Shown: positions 56,014 to 64,000 of the stretch, one piece after another | How positions within the stretch are numbered: the first letter of the stretch is position 1 | How the letters are laid out: each line of letters starts with the position of its first letter | Assembly: GCF_947487605.1 (NCBI RefSeq) | Contig: NZ_CANKXK010000001.1 | Location: 248,001 to 312,000 of the forward strand | DNA length: 64,000 nt | DNA from: an uncultured Algibacter sp. | GTDB taxonomy: Bacteria > Bacteroidota > Bacteroidia > Flavobacteriales > Flavobacteriaceae | Direction of reading: 5' to 3' | The notes under the pieces: generated by a model | Seen by the model: the letters and a program-made list of their open reading frames with translations, nothing else | Databases searched by the model: none | Told to the model about the DNA's origin: nothing | Program-made: the position numbers and the translations under genes

Positions 56014-56085
56014 TTTTAATAATTTAATTTTTTGATGTTATCTTTCTTTTGGAAGCGAAAGACTCACCTATATAATGTAACACTA

Positions 56086-56640
56086 TTATACTTTTTCAAC
56101 TTGCATATAACTTAACTCTAATGGTGTTTTTCTTCCGAAAATTTTAACCATTACTTCAAGTTTACGCTTTTCTTCATTTATTTTTTCAATCGTTCCATCA
56201 AACCCGTTAAATGGACCATCAATAACTTTAACTGTTTCTCCTTTAGTAAAAGGTATCGCTACATTAGCACTTTCTTCAACAGATAATTCGTCAACTTTAC
56301 CTAACATTCTGTTAACTTCAGATTGTCTTAGCGGCACTGGATCTCCTCCTTTTGTTTCCCCTAAAAAACCAATAACATTAGTCACCGATCTAATAATATG
56401 AGGAACTTCACCTGTCAAATTAGCTTGCACCATTATATAACCTGGAAAAAACACTTTTTCTTTGTGCACTTTTTTTCCATTTCGAATTTGTATAACACGT
56501 TCTGTTGGAACTAATACCTGATCTACATAATCTTGAAGACCTAAACGAGCTATTTCATTCTCTATATAAGTCTTAATCTTATTTTCTTGACCACTTACAG
56601 CCCTAACAACGTACCATTTTTTTTCACTTACTTCTGACAT
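56086..56640 (-). CDS. nusG: Transcription termination/antitermination factor NusG
   Basis: The 184 residues carry the NGN domain (EKKWYVVRAVSGQENKIKTYIENE; KVFFPGYIMVQANL) and a C-terminal KOW domain (FTKGETVKVIDGPFNGFDGTIEKIN). It couples RNA polymerase to Rho and the ribosome. ATG 56640 is chosen; an in-frame ATG at 56670 would add ten residues foreign to the family and overlap secE. rplK follows 73 bp downstream. Confidence 0.96.
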   Translation of the reverse strand: MSEVSEKKWYVVRAVSGQENKIKTYIENEIARLGLQDYVDQVLVPTERVIQIRNGKKVHKEKVFFPGYIMVQANLTGEVPHIIRSVTNVIGFLGETKGGDPVPLRQSEVNRMLGKVDELSVEESANVAIPFTKGETVKVIDGPFNGFDGTIEKINEEKRKLEVMVKIFGRKTPLELSYMQVEKV

Positions 56641-56650
56641 AAATTTGTTT

Positions 56651-56848
56651 TTAACCGTTAATCCAATCAAAGTATAGTGTTATAATTTTACTGAAAACTG
56701 TATCAACTCCCCAAATAGCAAGAGAAAAAATAATTGAGAATACGGCTACTAAAACCGTTAAACGTTGTGCTTCTGCCCATGGAGTCCAGGTCACATTATT
56801 CTTTAACTCTCCAAATGATTCTTTTATGTAATTTACAAATCCAGCCAT
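56651..56848 (-). CDS. secE: Preprotein translocase subunit SecE
   Basis: The 65-residue protein has a short cytoplasmic helix (MAGFVNYIKESFGELKNNVTWT) and a single membrane span (RLTVLVAVFSIIFSLAIWGV). It holds SecY in the translocase. It lies between tRNA-Trp and nusG in the usual order, with nusG 11 bp downstream. Confidence 0.95.
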   Translation of the reverse strand: MAGFVNYIKESFGELKNNVTWTPWAEAQRLTVLVAVFSIIFSLAIWGVDTVFSKIITLYFDWING

Positions 56849-56924
56849 TTATCTATTTTTTATTATACACTTTAATTTCACTTAGTGTAAACTTATTGAG
56901 AAACTCTTTGTCTCCAATTTATTA

Positions 56925-56940
56925 GCACGGGTTGAAAGAC
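56925..56940. repeat. Partial duplicate of the tRNA-Trp 3' end
   Basis: GCACGGGTTGAAAGAC matches GCACGGGTTGAGAGAC (56988-57003) at 15 of 16 positions. It lies about 63 bp downstream of the tRNA on its own strand. Confidence 0.6.
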
Positions 56941-56988
56941 TTACTTCGTCTGCGCTCAGCATAAACTTCTCGTCTCGTACTATACTTG

Positions 56989-57061
56989 CACGGGTTGAGA
57001 GACTCGAACTCCCGACACCTGGTTTTGGAGACCAGTGCTCTACCAACTGAGCTAAACCCGT
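56989..57061 (-). tRNA. trnW: tRNA-Trp (anticodon CCA)
   Basis: The acceptor arms ACGGGTT (57061-57055) and AACCCGT (56996-56990) pair, with discriminator G. The D arm reads AGCTCAGTTGGTAGAGC, the anticodon loop CTCCAAA reads CCA, and the T arm contains GTTCGAG. Length is 73 nt; CCA is not encoded. It lies between tuf and secE. Confidence 0.96.
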
Positions 57062-57098
57062 ATTTGAATTTTGCTCAACTTCCAGATAGTTATCTGTA

Positions 57099-57114
57099 AT
57101 GAGCTAAACTCGTA
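57099..57114. repeat. Partial duplicate of the tRNA-Trp 5' end
   Basis: ATGAGCTAAACTCGTA resembles CTGAGCTAAACCCGTA at the tRNA start (57047-57062), 14 of 16 positions. Together with the 3' fragment it shows that both ends of this tRNA have decayed copies nearby. Confidence 0.5.
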
Positions 57115-57126
57115 AATATAAGTCAA

Positions 57127-57156
57127 AAGGCATCACGCTTTTAAGCATGATACCTT
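57127..57156 (-). terminator. Stem-loop downstream of tuf
   Basis: AAGGCATCACGCTT (57127-57140) pairs with AAGCATGATACCTT (57143-57156), using two G-T wobbles. The T tail is short, so it may be a partial terminator or processing site before tRNA-Trp. Confidence 0.55.
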
Positions 57157-57183
57157 GACTCTTTATTTACATTAAACTATTGT

Positions 57184-58371
57184 TTAGTCTAAAATCTCAG
57201 TTACTTGACCTGCACCAACTGTTCTACCACCTTCACGGATAGCGAAACGTAAACCTACGTTCATTGCAATTGGCTGAATTAACTCAACAGTAATCGTTAA
57301 GTTATCTCCAGGCATAACCATTTCAACTCCTGAAGGAAGTGCAATATTTCCTGTTACATCAGTTGTACGAACGTAAAACTGTGGACGGTAGTTGTTATGG
57401 AAAGGTGTGTGACGTCCACCTTCTTCTTTTTTCAAGATATAAACCTCAGCTTTGAAGTTTTTATGTGGAGTTACAGAACCTGGCTTAGTAATTACCATAC
57501 CTCTTGAGATTTGAGATTTCTCAATACCTCTTAATAAGATACCTGCATTATCTCCAGCTTCACCTCTATCTAATATTTGACGGAACATTTCGATACCAGT
57601 AATAGTAGATGTTAATTTCTCAGCACCCATACCAATAATCTCAACAGGATCTCCTGTGTTTGCTACACCAGTCTCAATACGACCAGTTGCAACAGTACCA
57701 CGACCTGTAATTGAGAACACATCTTCAATAGGCATTAAGAATGGCTTATCCATATCACGTACTGGCTCTTCAATCCACTCATCACAAGCTTTCATTAATT
57801 CCAATACAGTATCAACCCATTTTTGCTCACCATTAAGTGCTCCTAAAGCAGAACCAGATACTACAGGTCCATTATCTCCATCATACTCATAGAAAGATAA
57901 TAAATCTCTAATTTCCATATCAACTAATTCAAGTAATTCTTCATCATCAACCATATCCACTTTATTCATGAATACAACGATACGAGGAATACCTACTTGA
58001 CGACCTAATAAGATATGCTCACGAGTTTGTGGCATTGGACCATCTGTAGCAGCAACAACTAATATTGCACCATCCATTTGCGCAGCTCCAGTTACCATGT
58101 TCTTTACGTAATCGGCGTGACCTGGACAGTCAACGTGTGCGTAATGACGATTTGCTGTTTGATATTCTACGTGTGAAGTATTAATTGTTATACCTCTTTC
58201 TTTTTCTTCTGGAGCGTTATCAATTTGATCAAATGATCTTGCTTCTGAGAAACCTGCATCAGCTAATACTTTAGTAATAGCAGCAGTTAAAGTTGTTTTA
58301 CCGTGATCTACGTGTCCAATTGTACCAATATTTAAGTGTGGTTTTGAACGATCGAAAGTTGCCTTTGCCAT
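57184..58371 (-). CDS. tuf: Elongation factor Tu
   Basis: The 395 residues carry G1 [15 protein letters not shown], the [12 protein letters not shown] switch, [26 protein letters not shown] and SALGALNG. The C-terminal barrels end [15 protein letters not shown]. It delivers aminoacyl-tRNA to the ribosome. It is placed among the tRNA genes, with tRNA-Thr(GGT) 68 bp upstream and tRNA-Trp downstream, so it is probably made from the same primary transcript and processed. Confidence 0.98.
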   Translation of the reverse strand: MAKATFDRSKPHLNIGTIGHVDHGKTTLTAAITKVLADAGFSEARSFDQIDNAPEEKERGITINTSHVEYQTANRHYAHVDCPGHADYVKNMVTGAAQMDGAILVVAATDGPMPQTREHILLGRQVGIPRIVVFMNKVDMVDDEELLELVDMEIRDLLSFYEYDGDNGPVVSGSALGALNGEQKWVDTVLELMKACDEWIEEPVRDMDKPFLMPIEDVFSITGRGTVATGRIETGVANTGDPVEIIGMGAEKLTSTITGIEMFRQILDRGEAGDNAGILLRGIEKSQISRGMVITKPGSVTPHKNFKAEVYILKKEEGGRHTPFHNNYRPQFYVRTTDVTGNIALPSGVEMVMPGDNLTITVELIQPIAMNVGLRFAIREGGRTVGAGQVTEILD

Positions 58372-58439
58372 GTTTTTTTAATAATTTAATCTTAGTTATA
58401 TAATAATATTAGTGTATTCTATTTTAAACTCTAATATAG

Positions 58440-58511
58440 AGCCAATGACGAGATTTGAACTCGTGACCTCTTCCTTACCAAGGAAACGCTCTACCCCTGA
58501 GCTACACCGGC
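58440..58511 (-). tRNA. trnT: tRNA-Thr (anticodon GGT)
   Basis: Acceptor GCCGGTG (58511-58505) pairs with CATTGGC (58447-58441). The anticodon loop TTGGTAA gives GGT. The T arm has GTTCAAA. Length is 72 nt. Confidence 0.95.
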
Positions 58512-58579
58512 GTAAAGTTTTTATTTCCTTTTCTTTCAAATAACCTATACATAAGGTTATATCAATTGAAAGAAGAGAT

Positions 58580-58598
58580 TCCTGCCTTCGCAGGAATT
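58580..58598. repeat. Dispersed hairpin repeat (CCTGCCTTCGCAGG)
   Basis: ATTCCTGCCTTCGCAGGAAT is a compact palindrome located between two tRNA genes. It is another copy of the class at 12182-12205. Confidence 0.65.
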
Positions 58599-58611
58599 TT
58601 AGAGCGAGAGA
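58599..58611. repeat. Partial duplicate of the tRNA-Gly 3' end
   Basis: TTAGAGCGAGAGA (58599-58611) repeats the 3' end of tRNA-Gly (58639-58651) at 40-bp spacing. Confidence 0.5.
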
Positions 58612-58642
58612 TCACGCTTTTGGCGTGACGACATTCGCTTAG

Positions 58643-58715
58643 AGCGAGAGACCGGGTTCGAACCGGCGACATTCAGCTTGGAAGGCTGACGCTCTACCAA
58701 CTGAGCTACTCTCGC
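58643..58715 (-). tRNA. trnG: tRNA-Gly (anticodon TCC)
   Basis: Acceptor GCGAGAG (58715-58709) pairs with CTCTCGC (58650-58644). The anticodon loop CTTCCAA gives TCC. The T arm has GTTCGAA. Length is 73 nt. Confidence 0.96.
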
Positions 58716-58759
58716 ATTATTTACAACTATATTACAAGTTGAAGGTTTTCAATATTTTG

Positions 58760-58841
<82 letters not shown>

Positions 58842-58895
58842 AATTTTAAAGAACATTGCTAAAAATTGCTATTGCTTTTTTTAGACTTTTTTTAG

Positions 58896-58969
58896 AGCCG
58901 ATGGAGGGACTCGAACCCACGACCTGCTGATTACAAATCAGCTGCTCTAGCCAGCTGAGCTACATCGGC
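58896..58969 (-). tRNA. trnT: tRNA-Thr (anticodon TGT)
   Basis: Acceptor GCCGATG (58969-58963) pairs with CATCGGC (58903-58897). The anticodon loop TTTGTAA gives TGT. The T arm has GTTCGAG. Length is 74 nt. It is the first tRNA after the operon promoter. Confidence 0.96.
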
Positions 58970-58990
58970 TTTTTTTCACTTTTTTCGCAT

Positions 58991-59018
58991 AAAAAAAGCC
59001 CGCTATTTCTAACGGACT
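58991..59018 (-). terminator. Terminator-like hairpin after hpf, nested with a promoter
   Basis: On the minus strand AGTCCG (59018-59013) pairs with CGGGCT (59002-58997) and is followed by TTTTTTT. It lies past the hpf stop codon; its 5' arm coincides with the predicted start site of the tRNA operon. Confidence 0.65.
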
Positions 59019-59019
59019 G

Positions 59020-59048
59020 CAAATGTATATATTTATTTTTTTATTCAA
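59020..59048 (-). promoter_or_regulatory. Promoter of the tRNA-tuf operon
   Basis: On the minus strand TTG (59048-59046), 18 bp, TACATTTG (59027-59020): a clean match to the TTG / TAnnTTTG consensus. Transcription should begin about 4-7 bases downstream. Confidence 0.75.
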
Positions 59049-59069
59049 AACATTTTTTGAAAAATTTTA

Positions 59070-59372
59070 CTATAAATATGTTCTTAATTTTTCTTTTCGC
59101 TTTTTAAGTTGCCTTTCAAGTGAAGAAACTGCCATATCAGTCCCTTCTTCAAAGCTTTTACATTGCTTTTTTACTACCAAACTATCTCCAGGCACACTTA
59201 AACGTGCTTCAAAAATCTTGTTTTCTTTATCGCTAGTGTTTTCAACTTTCAAATAAACGTCTGATTTAATAACTTTATCATAGAACAAATCTAACTTATC
59301 CATGCGCTTTTGAATAAAATCTAAGAGTTTTTGATCAGCATTAAAATTAACTGATTGTGTGTTTACTTTCAT
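59070..59372 (-). CDS. hpf: Ribosome hibernation-promoting factor (HPF/RaiA family)
   Basis: The 100 residues match the short HPF/YfiA type: QSVNFNADQKLLDFIQKRMDKL, FYDKVIKSDVYLKVENT, and ARLSVPGDSLVVKKQCKSFEEGTDMAVSSL. It binds the 30S decoding centre during stationary phase. It lacks the long C-terminal domain of long HPF. It is 35 bp downstream of xerC. Confidence 0.93.
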   Translation of the reverse strand: MKVNTQSVNFNADQKLLDFIQKRMDKLDLFYDKVIKSDVYLKVENTSDKENKIFEARLSVPGDSLVVKKQCKSFEEGTDMAVSSLERQLKKRKEKLRTYL

Positions 59373-59407
59373 ACTTCTACTTTTTGGTTAGACAATAATT
59401 TTCATTA

Positions 59408-60298
59408 CTATTTTTTACTTCTTGGATGCGCATTAACATGCACTTTCTTTAACTCTGCAATACTATTATGTGTATAAACTTGTGTAGCAGCTAAACTTGA
59501 ATGTCCTAGAAGTTCTTTTACAGCATTTAAATCGGCACCTTGATTTAGCAAATGTGTAGCAAAAGAGTGTCTTAATATATGTGGGCTCTTTTTTACTTTT
59601 GAAGATGCTATACTAAAATAATCATTTATTATTCTGTAAACAAGAGTTTCGTATATTTTAATTCCTTTTTTTGTTAGAAACAACTTATCTGAATCTTTAA
59701 TACGTTCTAACTTTCTTCTAAACTCTAAATAAGTATGCATCGATTTTACTGTAGATTCTAATAACGGAACAATCCGTTCCTTATTTCTTTTTCCTAATAC
59801 TTTTAACGTTTTATTCTGAAAATTAATACTAGTTAATTTTAAATCTACCAACTCTATACGTCTTATGCCAGTAGAATAAAATAATTCAATAATTAATCGA
59901 TCTCTTACACCTTCAAAACTATTATCAAATTGCAAATAATCCAAAACGGACTCTATTTCTTTTTCTGAAAAGGGTACTTGAATTTTTTTACTAGTTTTTA
60001 AAGCTTTATGCTTCGCTAAGGGATTTAACTCGATGTCACCTATTTTCAAAAGAAACTTATAATACGTATTTAATGCCGAAATTTTTCTGTTTATACTTCG
60101 GTTTGATATTTCTTTTTCAACCAATGAAACAATCCACCTTCTTATTTGTGGGTAATTAACATGGCTAATACTACTTGATTGGTATACTTCTTTTATGAAT
60201 TCAGAAAAACTTTGTATATCATTTTTATAAGCATTTACGGTTAACACCGAATAATTCTTTTCAATTAGCAAATAATCTGTAAATGATTTTAATGACAT
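59408..60298 (-). CDS. xerC: Tyrosine recombinase XerC
   Basis: The 296 residues have an N-terminal SAM-like core-binding domain (LTVNAYKNDIQSFSEFI) and the catalytic domain with the arginine in STGIRRIELV, HILRHSFATHLLNQGADL (HxxR), LGHSSLAATQVY and the tyrosine nucleophile in TQVYTHNS. It resolves chromosome dimers at dif with XerD. Its placement between rpsU and hpf is conserved in the phylum, so it is housekeeping rather than a phage or ICE integrase. Confidence 0.93.
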   Translation of the reverse strand: MSLKSFTDYLLIEKNYSVLTVNAYKNDIQSFSEFIKEVYQSSSISHVNYPQIRRWIVSLVEKEISNRSINRKISALNTYYKFLLKIGDIELNPLAKHKALKTSKKIQVPFSEKEIESVLDYLQFDNSFEGVRDRLIIELFYSTGIRRIELVDLKLTSINFQNKTLKVLGKRNKERIVPLLESTVKSMHTYLEFRRKLERIKDSDKLFLTKKGIKIYETLVYRIINDYFSIASSKVKKSPHILRHSFATHLLNQGADLNAVKELLGHSSLAATQVYTHNSIAELKKVHVNAHPRSKK

Positions 60299-60375
60299 TT
60301 AAAGTATTAAAAGTTTAAAGTTAAATGATTATGGTTAATAGTGCAACTATAAAATCATTAAATACATTGCAAAAA

Positions 60376-60398
60376 AAATTCCCGCTAGGCGGGAATTT
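60376..60398 (-). terminator. Intrinsic terminator of rpsU
   Basis: AAATTCCCGC (60376-60385), loop TAG, GCGGGAATTT (60389-60398); the minus strand continues with TTTTT. It lies 25 bp past the rpsU stop. Confidence 0.85.
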
Positions 60399-60422
60399 AA
60401 TACTATTTAATTTTAGAATCTG

Positions 60423-60617
60423 TTATACTTCTTCTGCATCTCTTAATGTTTGAATGTATTGCGCTTTTTTTTCTTGCGCTCTACGTGCAACTGAAGGTTT
60501 GGTAAACTGCTTGCGTTCTTGCAACTGATTTTTAAGCGTTGTTTTTACAAACTTTCGTTTGTAACGCTTTAATGCTCTATCTATATTTTCTCCATCTTTA
60601 ACTGGAATTATTAACAT
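60423..60617 (-). CDS. rpsU: 30S ribosomal protein S21 (bS21)
   Basis: The 64 residues match bS21: MLIIPVKDGENIDRALKRYKRKF, LKNQLQERKQFTKPSVARR, and an arginine/lysine-rich helix. In Bacteroidia bS21, with bS6 and bS18, buries the anti-Shine-Dalgarno at the 3' end of 16S rRNA. The gene here has a rare strong Shine-Dalgarno (see the separate entry), a canonical promoter and its own terminator, so it is transcribed alone. Confidence 0.96.
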   Translation of the reverse strand: MLIIPVKDGENIDRALKRYKRKFVKTTLKNQLQERKQFTKPSVARRAQEKKAQYIQTLRDAEEV

Positions 60618-60625
60618 AGTGTCTT

Positions 60626-60635
60626 AACCTCCTCT
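60626..60635 (-). promoter_or_regulatory. Strong Shine-Dalgarno of rpsU
   Basis: On the minus strand AGAGGAGGTT lies ten bases before ATG 60617, matching the anti-Shine-Dalgarno. No other start in this window that I inspected has such a site. Confidence 0.85.
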
Positions 60636-60654
60636 CTTTTAGATTTTTCGGGTG

Positions 60655-60683
60655 CAAATATAATAACAATTGTTAATTATCAA
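60655..60683 (-). promoter_or_regulatory. Promoter of rpsU
   Basis: On the minus strand TTG (60683-60681), 18 bp, TATATTTG (60662-60655). The leader is about 30-35 nt and contains the Shine-Dalgarno. Confidence 0.75.
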
Positions 60684-60701
60684 TTATAATTGAAAATTAT
60701 T

Positions 60702-61868
60702 TTAAGTAGCTGGCTTATACTCTTTTTTATCAATTATAATTTTAGATATAATTTCTCGGAGTATTTCAGAAGTCCCACCTCCTATTGGTCCTAATCGGCT
60801 ATCTCTTAACAATCTAGCCATTGGATAATCTTCCATATAGCCATAGCCTCCTAAAAACTGTAGACATTGATATATAACATCATCAGCCATTTTAGTAGAT
60901 TTAAGCTTAGATATGGTTGCTTCCTTAACAACATAGTCTCCTTTCTCTAATCTTGCAGTTACAGCATAATTGTAATTTTTACATATTTCCATATCTGCAT
61001 ATAATTCTGCGATAGAATGCCTTAGTGCTTGAAATTTATCGATTGTTTTACCAAAGGCTACACGCTCAGACATGTATTTTAATGCATACTCTAGGGCATA
61101 TTCGGCACGAGCATGTGCATTAACGCCCATAATTAAACGTTCTAAAGAAAAGTGCTGAACGATATATGAAAATCCTTTATTCTCCTCGCCCAACAAATTA
61201 CCTACTGGAACTTTAACATTATCGAAAGCTATTTCACCCGTGTCTGATGCTCGCCAACCTAATTTATCCAATTTGGTTGCCGATACGCCTTTCATATCTC
61301 TGTCAATAACAAACATACTTACGCCTTTATTTCCTAATTCAGGATTAGTTTTTGCAGCAACTACCAAGTAATCGCTATACACCCCGTTAGTAATAAAAGT
61401 TTTAGAACCATTAATTATATAACTATCACCGTCTTTTACAGCTGTTGTTCTCATACCTGCAACATCACTCCCTCCAAAAGGTTCGGTAACACAGAGACAC
61501 CCTATCTTATCTCCAGTAATACTTGGCACTAAATAGCGTTGTTTTATATCTTCATTTCCTTCAACACTAAGATGCGTCATTGCTAAATAAACATGTGCCC
61601 ATATTGCTGCTGCAAAGCCACCTGAGTTAACTTTTTGTAGTTCTTCAAGTAATATTACGGTATAAAATAAATCTAAATTCATTCCACCATATGCCTCGGG
61701 GTAATTAATACCAAAGAAGCCCATTTCACCAAACTCTTTCCAAATAAACCTATCAATTACACCTGTTTTTTCCCAAGTATCTATATATGGAACAACTTCT
61801 TTCTTTAAAAAATGTTGAAGGCTTTTTCTAAAAAGATTGTGTTCTTCGGTGAAGTAAATGTTATTCAT
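60702..61868 (-). CDS. Acyl-CoA dehydrogenase
   Basis: The 388 residues have the FAD-binding acyl-CoA dehydrogenase fold: LCVTEPFGGSDVAGMRTTA (flavin site), the DxxGxR-like block DKLGWRASDTGEIAFDNV, MGVNAHARAEYALEYA, and the C-terminal QFLGGYGYMEDYPMARLLRDSR with GGTSEILREIIS. Family motifs are complete. The chain-length or branched-chain specificity cannot be read. It lies 2 bp after the HHH gene stop. Confidence 0.93.
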   Translation of the reverse strand: MNNIYFTEEHNLFRKSLQHFLKKEVVPYIDTWEKTGVIDRFIWKEFGEMGFFGINYPEAYGGMNLDLFYTVILLEELQKVNSGGFAAAIWAHVYLAMTHLSVEGNEDIKQRYLVPSITGDKIGCLCVTEPFGGSDVAGMRTTAVKDGDSYIINGSKTFITNGVYSDYLVVAAKTNPELGNKGVSMFVIDRDMKGVSATKLDKLGWRASDTGEIAFDNVKVPVGNLLGEENKGFSYIVQHFSLERLIMGVNAHARAEYALEYALKYMSERVAFGKTIDKFQALRHSIAELYADMEICKNYNYAVTARLEKGDYVVKEATISKLKSTKMADDVIYQCLQFLGGYGYMEDYPMARLLRDSRLGPIGGGTSEILREIISKIIIDKKEYKPAT

Positions 61869-61870
61869 CT

Positions 61871-62761
61871 TTATTCTTTTTCAAGATGCAAATATAATTT
61901 AATTATCTCGATTTTATTTATTGGAAAGCCTTTAACTTTTCTTAATTCATCAAAGGATTTATAACCCTCTCTTAACTGGCGTTGTTCTATAATTTGATGT
62001 GCCAAATCGTAATCTATATGCTGAATAGTTACCAACTCTTCTATAGTTGCTTTATTTAAACTAATCTTATCTATTTTTCTAGGAGTTTTTACGGTAAAAT
62101 GGTTGGTAATACTTTCAATAACCTCTGGTGATAAACCATACACATCATATAACTGAACGTCCGCAATAAAACCTCCAGCAAATTTATTTCTGAATTTTAT
62201 TATACGTTCAGAATAATATTCGCCAATACCGTTTACTTTTTGAAGTTGCTTTGCTGTGGCAGTATTTAAATCTTGTTTTTGTGCGTAGGCTTTTTGTTTA
62301 TTGTTATACTTCTTTTCACTATTCCAACTTGTTGCTGTAACTGGGTGTAATACCCATTCTGGGAATTTAAAATATGGTGAAATAACATTAAGCAAAGAAT
62401 CTGAAACTTTGGTAACTTCCTGAAATTGATTAACCGAATTTATCCACTTGTTTTGTTTTCTATATTGAAGCAACCTATCAATTTCTTCATTAGTCATTCC
62501 TAAGTTTGATCCTTTAAAATCTGTTATATAATTTGGGTTGAACGGATATATTTTTGGCTTTCTATTTTCAATAGATGCCAGTCGTAACGAGTCCATTTCA
62601 TTTTTATACTCGGTAAGCAAATCTTTGTTTACTTGAATTTTTTCTGAAGATAAATCAATAAAAAAATAAACGCACTGTCCAATTATTATAAGTAGCAATA
62701 ATAAAAAAATCCCATTTCGTTGTTTTTTTGAAAACGTGAAATGGGATTTAAATTTTCGCAT
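61871..62761 (-). CDS. Helix-hairpin-helix (ComEA-like) membrane-anchored protein
   Basis: The 296 residues have a basic N-terminus and a single transmembrane segment (about 17-36: GIFLLLLLIIIGQCVYFFI). The outside part has HhH-type motifs: YRKQNKWINSVNQFQEV (about 94-117), DLNTATAKQLQKVNGIGEYY (about 164-183), and SLNKATIEELVTIQHI with FDELRKVKGFPI. ComEA-type proteins bind DNA during uptake; most Bacteroidetes homologues have no proven competence role. It overlaps nothing and runs into the acyl-CoA dehydrogenase gene, 2 bp apart. Confidence 0.85.
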   Translation of the reverse strand: MRKFKSHFTFSKKQRNGIFLLLLLIIIGQCVYFFIDLSSEKIQVNKDLLTEYKNEMDSLRLASIENRKPKIYPFNPNYITDFKGSNLGMTNEEIDRLLQYRKQNKWINSVNQFQEVTKVSDSLLNVISPYFKFPEWVLHPVTATSWNSEKKYNNKQKAYAQKQDLNTATAKQLQKVNGIGEYYSERIIKFRNKFAGGFIADVQLYDVYGLSPEVIESITNHFTVKTPRKIDKISLNKATIEELVTIQHIDYDLAHQIIEQRQLREGYKSFDELRKVKGFPINKIEIIKLYLHLEKE

Positions 62762-62777
62762 TTTATTTTTTTATCTT

Positions 62778-64000
62778 TTATGTTTTAAGGTCTTTAATGG
62801 CTTTTAAATATTTATTAAGCTCATCTTTAACTTTTGGAGCCAATATTACAAGTCCTATCATATTCGGAACCATCATAGCAAATATCATGGCATCAGAGAA
62901 TCCTATTACAGAGCCTAAACTTGCAGCAGCACCAATTACAACGAATACACAAAATAGTAATTTATAAGTGTATTCCATTTTTTTAGTTCTTCCAAACAAA
63001 TAAGCCCATCCTTGGAAACCATAATAAGACCAAGAAATCATGGTGCTAAATGCAAATAATACAACTGCTATCGTTAGAACATACGGGAACCAAGAAATAG
63101 CAGATTCAAAAGCACCTGATGTTAATAATATAGCTTGCGCATCGTTTAATGAAGCGTTCTCTGCGGTAACATTTCCAGTAATAATAAGCACCAAAGCTGT
63201 CATGGTACAAACTACAACAGTATCAATAAAAGGTTCTAACAAAGCAACCATTCCTTCACTAGCAGCATATTTCGTTTTAACAGCAGAATGCGCTATTGAT
63301 GCAGATCCTACACCAGCTTCATTTGAAAAAGCTGCTCGCCTAAATCCTTGAACCAAGACTCCAATAGCACCACCAGCTACTCCTTCTGGGCTAAAGGCAC
63401 CATTAAAAATTTGAAGAAAGGCGTCTCCAATCATGGTATAGTTTGCAAATATTACAAATAACGATGCTACTACATAAATAACAACCATAAAAGGTACAAT
63501 TTTATCTGTTACCTTAGCTATTTTTTTAATACCTCCAATTATTACGATACCAACAAAAACAGCCATAATTATACCAAACAACCAACCTTTACCATGTAAA
63601 AAGGAACTTTCTCCTCCAGTAATATTTTCAACTAATTGAAATGCTTGATTAACTTGAAACATATTTCCTCCACCAAAAGAACCACCAATTACAAAAATCG
63701 CAAATAAGGCAGCTAAAACTTTACCCAATCTGGTAAACCCTTTTGACTTTAATCCTTTTGTTAAATAATACATAGGACCTCCGTATACCGTTCCATCATC
63801 TTCAATATCTCGATATTTAACTCCCAAAGTACACTCTACAAATTTTGATGCCATTCCTAAAAGGCCTGCAACAATCATCCAAAAGGTTGCTCCAGCACCA
63901 CCAATAGACACTGCTATTGCAACGCCAGCAATATTACCTAAACCAACAGTAGCAGATAATGCCGCTGTTAAGGCTTGAAAATGAGAAACTTCGCCTTCAT
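62778..64000 (-). CDS. Alanine/glycine:cation symporter (AGCS family), N-terminus outside the window
   Basis: At least 406 residues are present, about nine membrane segments. The frame continues past the first internal GTG at 63911 to the window edge through [19 protein letters not shown], so the 5' end is truncated by the window, not by a stop. Hallmarks are [36 protein letters not shown] and [15 protein letters not shown]. It imports alanine or glycine with sodium. The HHH gene starts 16 bp downstream. Confidence 0.9.
   Translation of the reverse strand, partial: EGEVSHFQALTAALSATVGLGNIAGVAIAVSIGGAGATFWMIVAGLLGMASKFVECTLGVKYRDIEDDGTVYGGPMYYLTKGLKSKGFTRLGKVLAALFAIFVIGGSFGGGNMFQVNQAFQLVENITGGESSFLHGKGWLFGIIMAVFVGIVIIGGIKKIAKVTDKIVPFMVVIYVVASLFVIFANYTMIGDAFLQIFNGAFSPEGVAGGAIGVLVQGFRRAAFSNEAGVGSASIAHSAVKTKYAASEGMVALLEPFIDTVVVCTMTALVLIITGNVTAENASLNDAQAILLTSGAFESAISWFPYVLTIAVVLFAFSTMISWSYYGFQGWAYLFGRTKKMEYTYKLLFCVFVVIGAAASLGSVIGFSDAMIFAMMVPNMIGLVILAPKVKDELNKYLKAIKDLKT

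Noticed and set aside
59408-60298. The tyrosine recombinase as the integrase of a mobile element next to tRNA genes
   Set aside because: Its sequence and neighbours (rpsU, hpf) fit housekeeping XerC, and no element with matching ends is seen.

Overview
The window comes from a low-GC member of the Bacteroidetes, most likely a marine-type Flavobacteriaceae. The evidence is the family content (DUF3467, DUF4295, DUF922, DUF4369 lipoprotein, PorT-like beta-barrel protein, CarboxypepD_reg/TonB-type receptor, BshC), the gene order rpmB-rpmG-DUF4295-ftsY-rimO and tRNA-tuf-tRNA-secE-nusG-rplKAJL-rpoBC, promoters of the TTG-N18/19-TAnnTTTG type, and the general lack of Shine-Dalgarno sequences except before rpsU. 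Most of the window is chromosomal housekeeping DNA.

Layout. 1-10.7 kb: end of an unknown gene, a structured repeat, then mainly minus-strand genes (DUF3820, DUF922, LysM plus periplasmic-binding protein, guaA, PLP decarboxylase, bshC), a plus-strand CarboxypepD_reg protein, and rimO. 10.7-16.4 kb: a 131-bp MITE-like element, a serine hydrolase lipoprotein, ftsY, DUF4295, rpmG, rpmB, cinA, an Hpt protein and a fumarylacetoacetase-fold protein. 16.4-19.1 kb: an accessory island rich in folded repeats that carries a DUF6933-like gene and an unusual fusion of a phospholipase-D-type nuclease domain to helicase-associated (HA) repeats. 19.1-34.7 kb: DnaQ/ExoX-like exonuclease, 2-oxoacid dehydrogenase E2, two GT2 glycosyltransferases, recR, sodium/solute symporter, CoA-binding protein, TonB-type receptor, fabH, htpG, MOSC protein, DEAD-box helicase, cupin. 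34.7-45.4 kb: an ECF sigma factor with a likely anti-sigma partner and a divergent target, a VanX-type dipeptidase, envelope proteins, queD-like, idi, prfC, a small 4Fe-4S protein and DUF3467. 45.6-59 kb: a transcription/translation superoperon running from tRNA genes and tuf to rpoC. 59-64 kb: hpf, xerC, rpsU, acyl-CoA dehydrogenase, a helix-hairpin-helix protein and a truncated alanine/sodium symporter.

The genes work together mainly as gene-expression machinery (RNA polymerase, L1/L10/L11/L7-12, L28, L33, S21, EF-Tu, SecE, NusG, RF3, HPF, RimO, FtsY and five tRNAs), plus central metabolism (GMP, branched-chain or 2-oxoacid dehydrogenase, isoprenoid, bacillithiol) and the cell envelope.

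The best candidates for something undescribed are the PLD-HA protein (17510-19033), whose stop codon abuts a 136-nt folded repeat, and the mirror-image pair of TTGTAACC-N16-CGTC promoters between the ECF sigma gene and its divergent neighbour. The rpsU leader, with a strong Shine-Dalgarno in a lineage that normally lacks them, matches a known autoregulation mechanism.
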